Positions 32,832 through 40,443 of a stretch of DNA of 64,000 nt are shown here, one piece after another; the stretch's first letter is position 1; every line of letters starts with the position of its first letter. The DNA comes from Pseudoalteromonas sp. T1lg88 (lineage in GTDB: Bacteria > Pseudomonadota > Gammaproteobacteria > Enterobacterales > Alteromonadaceae). The position numbers and the translations under genes were made by a program. The notes below the pieces were generated by a model. That model saw only the letters and a program-made list of their open reading frames with translations, was not told where the DNA came from and did not search any database. The stretch spans positions 124,001 to 188,000 of the forward strand of contig NZ_PQCF01000032.1 of assembly GCF_002964765.1 (NCBI RefSeq), read 5' to 3'.

Positions 32832-35822
32832 ATGGCCAACAATAAGAACAACCGACGAGGCGCGGGTCATGCGCAGCGGTTCACAAAGTCTGCACTGTTT
32901 TTAGCAATGATGGCGGCGGGAAATGCAGCCTATGCCGACCCCAGCGTCGAAGAAGACGAAGATAAAAAAGAAATAGAAACCATCGAAGTGCGCGGAATAC
33001 GTGCTTCAATGGCAGAAAATATGGCAATTAAACGCCTGTCCAATGCCATTGTCGATGCCATTACCGCCGAAGACATAGGCAAGTTCCCAGATAAAAACGT
33101 AGCCGACTCTTTGCAGCGAGTTCCCGGTATCGTTATCTCTCGCAGCGGCGGTGAAGGGGAAAACGTTAGTATTCGCGGTTTGTCATCGGATCTGACCTTT
33201 ACCCAACTCAATGGCAACTTTATCGCCTCGTCTCCGGGCTCACCGTCACGTTCATTTAGTTACTCCTTACTGCCCTCGACCATGGTGCAATCCGTGGAAG
33301 TATTTAAGTCCTCAGAGGCGCGCTTAGATGAAGGTGGGGTGGGTGGGACCGTGATAATCCACAGCCGTAAGCCATTGGATATGGATGCCAATTCTGGAGC
33401 CCTAAACCTCGAATACACCTATGCCGATGTCACCGAAAAATACGAGCCCAACTTCAACGGCGTGTATTCATGGAAAAATGATGAGGAGAACCTGGGTGTG
33501 TTAGTCGGTTATTCTCGTCAGGACCGCACCAACCGCTCGTTAGGCGGAGATATGAGTGGCGGCGGTGGCTGGCGCTGGGCTACCAGCTCAGATCTACCTG
33601 CGGTTGATACCCAGGGCAATGAAATTACCGACAGCAGCCGACGTTTCGCCGCCTTAGAAGATGCTTATGGCAATGTGTATGACGGCGTCTGGGCGCCTCA
33701 GGTTGCCGGCGTTGGGGTAACCAAAGAAAAGCGTGAGCGTGAAGGGATTCAAACCACCTTGCAGTGGCTACCCATGGATACCCTGGAGCTGACCTTTAAC
33801 TACTTCCATTTTGAATTGGGCCAGGACAGAACCACCTCGCAAATGTGGATCCCGGAATGGAAATACAACCCCAATCACCTGGTTGGGGTTGAGCTTGATC
33901 AGAGCGGCACCATAGTGACGGGCATGGACTTTACCACGGGCGCCGGTGGCACCGAGGGAAATATGGAATTCCCCTGGATTATAGGTAGTTATACCCTTGA
34001 AGAAGACACCTCAGACACCTATGACTTCGGCTTTGAATACAGCGGCGACGTCTATGACTTAAAAGGTAAATTTGGTCGCACCAAGGCCAGTGGAGGCCCG
34101 TCTGAATCTTGGCGTGCGGCGTACAAAAGTGGCCAGCCCGCCGGTCGCAGTGATTCCGGCCGGGTGGAAAATGCAGCGGCCTTTGCCGGCTGGCGTTTGG
34201 GCGATCGCGTCTCCTTGTATACGGATCCAGCCCTTCTGGATAACCTGCTGGGGGGTGTTGCCGGCGACCCGGATCCGGGCTCGACCGGCTCGAGTTATAT
34301 CGTCAGTGATCTGGAAGAAGATTATGGGCAATTGGATTTTAGCTACCATTTGAGCTCGGGTTGGGTTGATACCCTGCGGGTGGGGGTGAAACACCGTAAG
34401 ACCAGCTTGCACCGCGAAACCAATAACACCTTCTTTATCACGCAAGAGGGGGCGGCGGGCATCGCTAACGGTACACTTGATCCATTTAGCCAAGGTGCCA
34501 TCGACGAGGTTTCCTACCAGTGGATCGGTGGTATGCCAAACCTGGAAGATGTGCTTAATAGCCGTTCAGAGCAGAACATTCCCGGCGGCTTTGATGTTAA
34601 CGTCATGCCCACCATTAACTGGGACAAATACCGCGACCTAGTCACCAGTGAATACGCCAAGTACACCCGCAAAGAGCCGGATTTTGTCTTTGATATCCAA
34701 GAGAAAATCACCGCCGCCTATGTGCAGGCGGATTTTTCCTATGAAAGCCTGCGCGGCAATGTCGGTGTCCGTTACGTAAAAACCGAAACCGATATTATGT
34801 CTTCGGACAAGATCAATTTCTTCCTGGACGACATTGATGATGTCACTCAGGAAGACATCCTTGGTGAGAGCCGTTTACTCGATGTGGAAGAAACCATTGG
34901 CCGCACCTCCACCGACCATCAATTCTTACCCAGTTTAAACCTAGTGTGGGATGCCTCCGACAACCTGGTGCTGCGCGCCGCTGCGGCGAAAACCATGTCG
35001 CGCGCCCCATACAACGATCTAGGGGCTCCGGAGCAACTGACCTTTATCTCTCAGGAGTGGGCCGACGATCGCCTGGAATTCCGTGGTAACCCGGTTGAGC
35101 CGGGCTGGCAGGGCTCAGGTGGTAACAAGGATTTAAAACCCTATGAGTCGGTGCAAACGGATATCTCCGCAGAATACTATTATGGGGAGGGCTCTGCGGT
35201 TGGTATCGCGCTGTTTAACAAGGACGTAGATAACTTTATCGTGCCCTTGATTATCACCTCGGTACGTCCTTTTGACGGTTTTACCAACCCCAATACCGGT
35301 GAGATGATCGTGCCCGAAGGGGAGATCACGGTGACTCCCTTTACCACCACGGCAAACGGTACCAATGCTACCTCGCGCGGTATTGAGATATTCGCCCAGC
35401 ACGCCTTTGAAAATGGTTTCGGCATTAACACCAACTACACCCTCAATGACACCAACCAGGCGGATGTCAGTGTCGATGGTGAAAAGGTCGGTGAGTCTGC
35501 TCTGGTGGGCAGCGCCGATAACCAGTTCAACTTCTCAGCTTACTTTGAGAACGATACCTTCAGTGTTCGCGCTTCCTACAACCGTCGCGGTAAAACGGCC
35601 CTTGGCCTTGCCGATGGCTTGACCGTCTACCAGGAGCCCTACCAACAGGTCGACTTAAACGCTTCCTATAGCTTGATGGATAACCTGTCCTTTAGCGCCT
35701 CGGTGATCAACTTGACCGAGGAGGAGCCAAGAACCTTTTATGGTGAGGACAGCAAGGCCAGGTTACGCAGCAGCAGCTACAGCGGTCGTCGCTACTATGC
35801 CGGCTTAACGTATCGTTTTTAA
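32832..35822 (+). CDS. TonB-dependent receptor, carbohydrate type (TonB-Xanth-Caul family)
   Basis: A 996-residue outer-membrane receptor with a signal sequence (about residues 18-36, ending NAAYA). The plug domain begins IETIEVRGIRASMAENMAIK, followed by the hallmark DIGKFPDKNVADSLQRVPGI and SIRGLSS. A long beta-barrel ends in YYAGLTYRF, with the terminal Phe required for BAM-mediated insertion. Members of this subfamily typically sit in carbohydrate-use loci and bring oligosaccharides into the periplasm with TonB energy. The ATG at 32832 is preferred because of GGAG seven bases upstream. It probably forms an operon with the discoidin-repeat lipoprotein 108 bases downstream and is divergent from the cutC-kinase unit. 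Confidence 0.92.
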   Translation: MANNKNNRRGAGHAQRFTKSALFLAMMAAGNAAYADPSVEEDEDKKEIETIEVRGIRASMAENMAIKRLSNAIVDAITAEDIGKFPDKNVADSLQRVPGIVISRSGGEGENVSIRGLSSDLTFTQLNGNFIASSPGSPSRSFSYSLLPSTMVQSVEVFKSSEARLDEGGVGGTVIIHSRKPLDMDANSGALNLEYTYADVTEKYEPNFNGVYSWKNDEENLGVLVGYSRQDRTNRSLGGDMSGGGGWRWATSSDLPAVDTQGNEITDSSRRFAALEDAYGNVYDGVWAPQVAGVGVTKEKREREGIQTTLQWLPMDTLELTFNYFHFELGQDRTTSQMWIPEWKYNPNHLVGVELDQSGTIVTGMDFTTGAGGTEGNMEFPWIIGSYTLEEDTSDTYDFGFEYSGDVYDLKGKFGRTKASGGPSESWRAAYKSGQPAGRSDSGRVENAAAFAGWRLGDRVSLYTDPALLDNLLGGVAGDPDPGSTGSSYIVSDLEEDYGQLDFSYHLSSGWVDTLRVGVKHRKTSLHRETNNTFFITQEGAAGIANGTLDPFSQGAIDEVSYQWIGGMPNLEDVLNSRSEQNIPGGFDVNVMPTINWDKYRDLVTSEYAKYTRKEPDFVFDIQEKITAAYVQADFSYESLRGNVGVRYVKTETDIMSSDKINFFLDDIDDVTQEDILGESRLLDVEETIGRTSTDHQFLPSLNLVWDASDNLVLRAAAAKTMSRAPYNDLGAPEQLTFISQEWADDRLEFRGNPVEPGWQGSGGNKDLKPYESVQTDISAEYYYGEGSAVGIALFNKDVDNFIVPLIITSVRPFDGFTNPNTGEMIVPEGEITVTPFTTTANGTNATSRGIEIFAQHAFENGFGINTNYTLNDTNQADVSVDGEKVGESALVGSADNQFNFSAYFENDTFSVRASYNRRGKTALGLADGLTVYQEPYQQVDLNASYSLMDNLSFSASVINLTEEEPRTFYGEDSKARLRSSSYSGRRYYAGLTYRF

Positions 35823-35930
35823 TTAACTCATTATGTGACATGCGCATCTAGGCCCAGCTGGCTGGCAAAAATAAAGAGCAATAATGCCCAGCTTCGGGCG
35901 GTGCGCATCAGTAAAGAACAAGGTAGCAAT

Positions 35931-38777
35931 ATGAAAAAGTCTAATTTTATCAAAGTGACATCGGTGCCCTTGGTACTGTGCACTGTGCTAAGTGGCTGCG
36001 GCGGCAGTGATGATCCTAACCCTCAAGACGTCCCGGTTACTGCGGCAAGTACGGCCGCAGAGCTGGCAGGCTCAGTGGTCAAAGGGACCTTAAGTGGCGC
36101 GCAGATAAGTGTGGCCAGCCTAAATGGCACCGAGCTTGGCATCGATGCCGAGGCCATGACGGATACCCAAGGGGAGGTGTTTTTCACCGTCACGGGAGCA
36201 CCAGGATTTGGTATTAATACCACGGTGAAGGTTACAGCCAGCACCACGGCTCAATCGAGTATGGTGTGTGATGCGCTCATGTGTGGCGATGCGCAAATTG
36301 CCCAAGAGCTAAGCGGTGAGACCCTTGTCGGTGCGCAGCTAAGCACCTTGGCTCAGGTGAGCGTGCCCTATGGCAATCAGGCCGATGGTGAGGCGGATGC
36401 AAGCATGCAGGTCAACGCCCTGACCACCTTGGCGACGTTTTTGGTGGAGCAGGAAATTGCCAACGGTCGCAATGTCTCCAGTGCCGAGTTGATGGCGCTG
36501 GCGCAAGCGGATATGTCAGCCTTACTGCTGCGTATCATGGGCTGGCAAACTAATAACACCAATGTTTTTGAAACGCCCGTGGTCAGTGCCCATAGCCTGG
36601 CAAACTTTCAGGGGGCCGAGCAATGCGAAACCAATGAGGCCGGTGAGCAGCAGTGCCAGACTCCATTAATCGATGAAGCCAGCATTAAGTTGTCATTGCT
36701 CAATGCCGCCTTTGCCGAGCTGAATATCGGCGAAACCCTCGCCGCTAATTTGAGTGCTGCACAAGCCGATATCAGTGCGGCCTTGGCGGATGATGCCGAG
36801 GCGCTCGAGCGTTTTCGCCAACGTCTGTTCGATGCTATTGAACGGCATCCCTTGAGCGCCGAGTTAGGGTTCAGTGGTGCGTCTATTGTTGATTTAACCT
36901 TGCCCTTGTTTGATGAGGCAAGTAGCACAGGGCCGCTTAAGGAAGTGAGCACGGTGCAAACCATGTTGGATGCCACCATCAGTGCCCGCAATGCCATCAG
37001 TGATGCGGAAAGCGCCGATAAGGCATTCGATAAAGACGTACAAACCAAGTGGCTCGACCATAATGATTGGCAAGGTGCGCCAAGTGTAGAAGATCCGTCC
37101 TGGGTGCAGGTGGACTTTGCCACGCCACAGGCGATCAGCAGCGTATTCATTACCAGTGCCAACGATGCGCCGGCGCGCGACCCGGAAAACTTCGATATTC
37201 TGGCGTCCAACGATGGTGGCCAGAGCTGGCTAACCTTAGCTACCGTTGTCGGTGCCACCTTTGATGAGCGTTTTGAGCGTCAGGAATTTGCTTTTGCCAA
37301 CGCTCAGGCGTACGCCAGCTACCGTATCAATATCACCAAGAATCAGGGCAATGATGGCTTGCTGCAACTGGCCGAAATCGATTTTGTTGGCCCCGTGCAT
37401 ATGAGCGTGGACCACAGTGATGATCCACAAGCGATCGCCTCGGCGCGCAACAGCATAGGCGATGCAGAAAACCAGGATAAGGCCTTTGATAATGACCCAA
37501 CCACCAAATGGCTGGATCACAATGATTGGCAAGGTGCGCCCAGTAACGCGGATCCGTCCTGGATTCAGCTCGACCTTAGTGCTCCAAAGGCGGTGAATGA
37601 GCTGGCCATTACCAGCGCCAACGATGCCCCGGAGCGCGATCCGGAAAACTTCTCGCTGCTGGCGTCCAATGATGGCGGTGAAAGCTGGATAACCCTGGCA
37701 AGCTGGGTCGGAGAGGCCTTTGATGAGCGCACCGAGCGCCGCACCTTCGCCGTCGCCAATCAACTGGCCTATAGCAGCTATCGCCTGGAAATAAGCAAAA
37801 ATAAAAATAACGATGGCCTCTTGCAGCTTGCTGAAGTGGAGTTGATTGGTCCCGAACTTGAGGGCTTGGATCACTCTGTGAGCGATGGCGCCACCTACAG
37901 TGCCCGCTTTAGTATCAGTGACTCAGAAAGCGCGGCGCAGGCCTTTGACCGAGATGTGAGCACCAAGTGGTTAGATCACAATGACTGGCAGGGTGCACCC
38001 ACCGAGGAAAACCCGGCGTGGATCCAGGTGCAGTTGGCCGAGGCGCAAGCCGTGAATGAGCTGATGATCACCAGTGCCAACGATGCGCCCGAGCGTGACC
38101 CGGCCAGCTTTTCGTTGTTGGCATCGAACGACGGCGAAACCTGGCTGTCATTAGCGAGCTGGGCAGGGGAGGAATTCTCCGAGCGCTTAGAACAACGTAA
38201 TTTTGCCCTGAGCAATGGCTTGGCCTATTCACATTACCGCCTGTCGGTAAGTGCCAATGCCAACAATGATGGCCTGGTGCAAATTGCCGAGGTGGGCTTT
38301 ATTGGTCCCCAGTATCAGTTGCAGGATTTAACTGAGCTGCCTGGCACCCTCTATAGTGCGCGCTCTAGTATTGGCGATGGCGAAAATCAGGATAAGGCCT
38401 TTGATAATGACCCAAGCACTAAGTGGCTGGACCATAACGACTGGCAGGGCGCACCAACGGCTGAAAACCCTTCCTGGATACAGGCCGATTTTAGTGTCCC
38501 TCAGGTGATCAGTGAAATCGCCATTACCAGTGCCAATGATGCTCCAGAGCGGGATCCGGAAAACTTCAGCCTGCTTGGCTCCAATGACGGCGGCGAAACC
38601 TGGGTGGAAGTGGCATCCTGGGTCGGCGAGAGCTGGGATGACAGACTACAACGTCGCGCCTTTAGCTTTAGCAATGGCTTTGCCTATAGCAGTTATCGCG
38701 TGAGTATCAGTAAAAATGCCAATAATGATGGCCTGGTACAAATCGCGGAAATCGAGTTAATTGGTCTTGCAAATTAA
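35931..38777 (+). CDS. Lipoprotein with four F5/8 type C (discoidin)-like domains
   Basis: A 948-residue lipoprotein: a signal peptide with lipobox VLSGC (Cys about residue 22), a helical/beta N-terminal region to about residue 350, then four tandem domains of about 150 residues. Each contains KAFD/QAFD, TKWLDHNDWQGAP, ITSANDAP and a late NDGL(L/V)Q segment. The pattern (a defect in an exposed Trp/Asp loop plus buried strands) fits discoidin/CBM32-like carbohydrate-binding modules. It has no visible catalytic domain. Encoded just after a carbohydrate-type TonB receptor, it is well placed to be a surface glycan-binding partner, similar in role but not in sequence to SusD; this is inference. 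The ATG at 35931 has AAGG upstream. A longer frame from 35835 lacks a signal peptide. Confidence 0.8.
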   Translation: MKKSNFIKVTSVPLVLCTVLSGCGGSDDPNPQDVPVTAASTAAELAGSVVKGTLSGAQISVASLNGTELGIDAEAMTDTQGEVFFTVTGAPGFGINTTVKVTASTTAQSSMVCDALMCGDAQIAQELSGETLVGAQLSTLAQVSVPYGNQADGEADASMQVNALTTLATFLVEQEIANGRNVSSAELMALAQADMSALLLRIMGWQTNNTNVFETPVVSAHSLANFQGAEQCETNEAGEQQCQTPLIDEASIKLSLLNAAFAELNIGETLAANLSAAQADISAALADDAEALERFRQRLFDAIERHPLSAELGFSGASIVDLTLPLFDEASSTGPLKEVSTVQTMLDATISARNAISDAESADKAFDKDVQTKWLDHNDWQGAPSVEDPSWVQVDFATPQAISSVFITSANDAPARDPENFDILASNDGGQSWLTLATVVGATFDERFERQEFAFANAQAYASYRINITKNQGNDGLLQLAEIDFVGPVHMSVDHSDDPQAIASARNSIGDAENQDKAFDNDPTTKWLDHNDWQGAPSNADPSWIQLDLSAPKAVNELAITSANDAPERDPENFSLLASNDGGESWITLASWVGEAFDERTERRTFAVANQLAYSSYRLEISKNKNNDGLLQLAEVELIGPELEGLDHSVSDGATYSARFSISDSESAAQAFDRDVSTKWLDHNDWQGAPTEENPAWIQVQLAEAQAVNELMITSANDAPERDPASFSLLASNDGETWLSLASWAGEEFSERLEQRNFALSNGLAYSHYRLSVSANANNDGLVQIAEVGFIGPQYQLQDLTELPGTLYSARSSIGDGENQDKAFDNDPSTKWLDHNDWQGAPTAENPSWIQADFSVPQVISEIAITSANDAPERDPENFSLLGSNDGGETWVEVASWVGESWDDRLQRRAFSFSNGFAYSSYRVSISKNANNDGLVQIAEIELIGLAN
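36985..38770 (+). repeat. Four tandem discoidin-domain repeats, period about 455-460 bases
   Basis: Copies start near 36985, 37445, 37899 and 38355. The segment WLDHNDWQGAP is identical in all four, and ANDAP is conserved throughout. The DNA is similar but not identical, so the copies arose by duplication followed by drift. Repeats 2 and 4 are closest, sharing ENQDKAFDNDP. Confidence 0.85.
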
Positions 38778-38791
38778 CCTGCCCACAATGC

Positions 38792-38826
38792 AAAAGAGCC
38801 AGAAGTCATAACTTCTGGCTCTTTTT
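38792..38826. terminator. Bidirectional terminator between the discoidin lipoprotein gene and pheA
   Basis: AAAAGAGCCAGAAGT (38792-38806) and ACTTCTGGCTCTTTT (38811-38825) pair perfectly around a CATA loop, with T runs on both sides. Confidence 0.9.
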
Positions 38827-38833
38827 ATAGGTG

Positions 38834-39987
38834 TTAGTTTACTTCCACCGCCTGCAGTGAATCGCTTTGATAGCACCCTAGGATGCGTACAAACTGGGTA
38901 TGATCTTTTAGGGCTTCAAGAGCGCGTTGCACCTTGGGTTCGGCCAGGTTGGCAATTAAATCCACATAAAACACTTCTTCCCAGGGGTTGCCCGGAACCG
39001 GACGTGACTCCAGTTTCACCATGTTAATGCCATGCTCCTTGAACACCATGAGCGCATCAGCCAGCGAACCCACATGCTGCTCCGTGGCCATAATCAATGT
39101 GGTCTTGGTCGGTATTTGTGTTGAAACCTGCATGGCTTTACGCGCTACAACAATAAAGCGGCTGTGGTTTTCACTTTGATTGGCAATGCCGGTTTTTAAG
39201 ACCTCCAGACCTAAGTGCTTGCCGGCTTCCGCAGAGCCGATGGCGGCACTGTTATCACAACTTAAGGCTGCCTTCATGGCGCTGGTGGTGGAGTCACAGT
39301 TTTCCAGTTGTACTTCATTTAGACCTTGAATAAAGCGACTGCACTGGGCAAAGGGTTGGGGGTGGCCGTAAAGCTTGGTAATGTCGCCCAGCTCGGTGCC
39401 GGGTTTAACCAAGAGGCAGTGCTCCACCGAATGGGTGACTTCGCCAACAATGGAAACCTGGGCGTGCTGGAGCAGGTCGAATACCTCGTTGATGCTGCCC
39501 GAGCTGGTGTTTTCAATTGGCAGTACGCCGAAGTCGGCTTGGCCTTTTTCCACCGCGCCGGTGATTTCATCAAATTGGGCGCAGCCCATCTCGACCAGTT
39601 TACCGGGACGGCGACTGAAGTATTTGTGCACCGCCAGCTGGGAGTAGGAGCCTTGGCCGCCAAGGTACGCCACCCGATTGGTCTCGCCCAGTACCTCTGG
39701 GTTGAGGTTTTGCTGCAACATGGCTTGCTGGTGCAGTACCGAGTCTTCGAGCACCCGCTGAAACACGCTGTTGATATAGTAGGCATCCAGGCCGACGATT
39801 TACCATAGCTTATCAGCTTTTCCAGTAACTCCTGCTCTCGCGCTTCATCGCGAATGGGCTTGTTATTGGCGATTTTATATTCCACCACCGAATGGCTGAT
39901 TCGGCGGCGTTTTGCCAATAAAATCAACAGCTCAGAGTCTATTTCATTGATGTCTCGGCGCAGTGCCAGGAGCGTATCATTGGTCAT
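38834..39987 (-). CDS. pheA: Bifunctional chorismate mutase / prephenate dehydratase (P-protein), apparent frameshift
   Basis: A P-protein that makes phenylpyruvate from chorismate for phenylalanine synthesis. The first frame (from the ATG at 39987, with GAGG upstream) encodes the AroQ mutase domain LLALRRDINEIDSELLILLA. The second frame encodes VFQRVLEDSVLHQQAMLQQ, the dehydratase domain (VAYLGGQGSYSQLAVHKYF, PIENTSSGSINEVFDLL) and an ACT regulatory domain with LESRPVPGNPWEE. The two meet near 39793, where a GG in the coding strand must be GGG to read GKSSGLDAYYIN as in the family. Restored length is 384 residues (E. coli 386). If real, the lesion separates mutase from dehydratase; a consensus error is equally plausible. 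Expression is controlled by the upstream attenuator. Confidence 0.9.
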
Positions 39988-40011
39988 TATTAGGTTTCCT
40001 CATTCCCAAAA

Positions 40012-40040
40012 CGAAAAAGGCCTCCCGTTTGGGAGGCCTT
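40012..40040 (-). terminator. pheA attenuator
   Basis: On the coding strand AAGGCCTCCC and GGGAGGCCTT pair perfectly around an AAAC loop (40040-40017), followed by TTTTT. It lies between the Phe-rich leader peptide and pheA, the arrangement for transcription attenuation. The upstream GGGAGGCG just after the pheL stop can compete for pairing with the CCTCCC arm. Confidence 0.85.
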
Positions 40041-40078
40041 AGCATGTGTGTGAATCTCACGTACTCGCTCGCGCCTCC

Positions 40079-40132
40079 CTAACAAGGGTGGTAGATAAAG
40101 AAGCGAAAAAATACGAAAGAGATAATGTTCAT
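40079..40132 (-). CDS. pheL: pheA leader peptide
   Basis: A 17-codon ORF 91 bases upstream of pheA encoding MNIISFVFFRFFIYHPC, with five Phe codons in seven positions (SFVFFRFF). It is followed by a terminator hairpin before pheA. In E. coli, ribosome stalling on the Phe codons of pheL when charged tRNA-Phe is scarce prevents formation of the attenuator. The composition and position make this assignment strong despite a weak ribosome site. Confidence 0.85.
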   Translation of the reverse strand: MNIISFVFFRFFIYHPC

Positions 40133-40443
40133 GACTTCAATCTACTGGCTTGGGCGGTTAAAAGTCAATAGGCCTATGGTGGTTATTTGGTAATTATTTG
40201 CAGGTTCATCTCTCCTAGTCATTATCGCCTAGTAAACCTTATAGAATGCAGACTAAGGCATTAATTTATTTGGGTGTTTATTCCGCAAAAGACTATATTA
40301 TTCTTGTTGTTAATTCTTTTATCTTAGTTGTTACAAGGTTGGCTGATAATTAACGCCAAAAGAGCTATACATAAACGCTGTGACTGTTATATTTGCTAGC
40401 CAGCTAAAATAATAAAAACCAGATACTTAAAAAAGGATCGGCT
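40133..40443. other. Divergent promoter region between pheL-pheA and the GGDEF-EAL gene
   Basis: A 311-base AT-rich gap with no supportable gene. It must hold the pheA promoter (minus) and the promoter of the gene at 40444, but no hexamer pair is convincing enough to list. An AAGGAT site precedes the GTG at 40444. Confidence 0.4.

Noticed and set aside
32553-32870. 105-codon minus-strand open frame upstream of the TonB receptor
   Set aside because: It starts inside the receptor coding region, has no clear ribosome site and no family similarity.
36608-37874. Two long minus-strand open frames (216 and 212 codons)
   Set aside because: They are antisense shadows of the repeat-rich discoidin lipoprotein gene; the repeated composition keeps them open.
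36985-38770. Regular repeats resembling a CRISPR or satellite array
   Set aside because: The period is about 455 bases, the repeats are in frame and they encode discoidin-like domains. There are no short repeat-spacer units.
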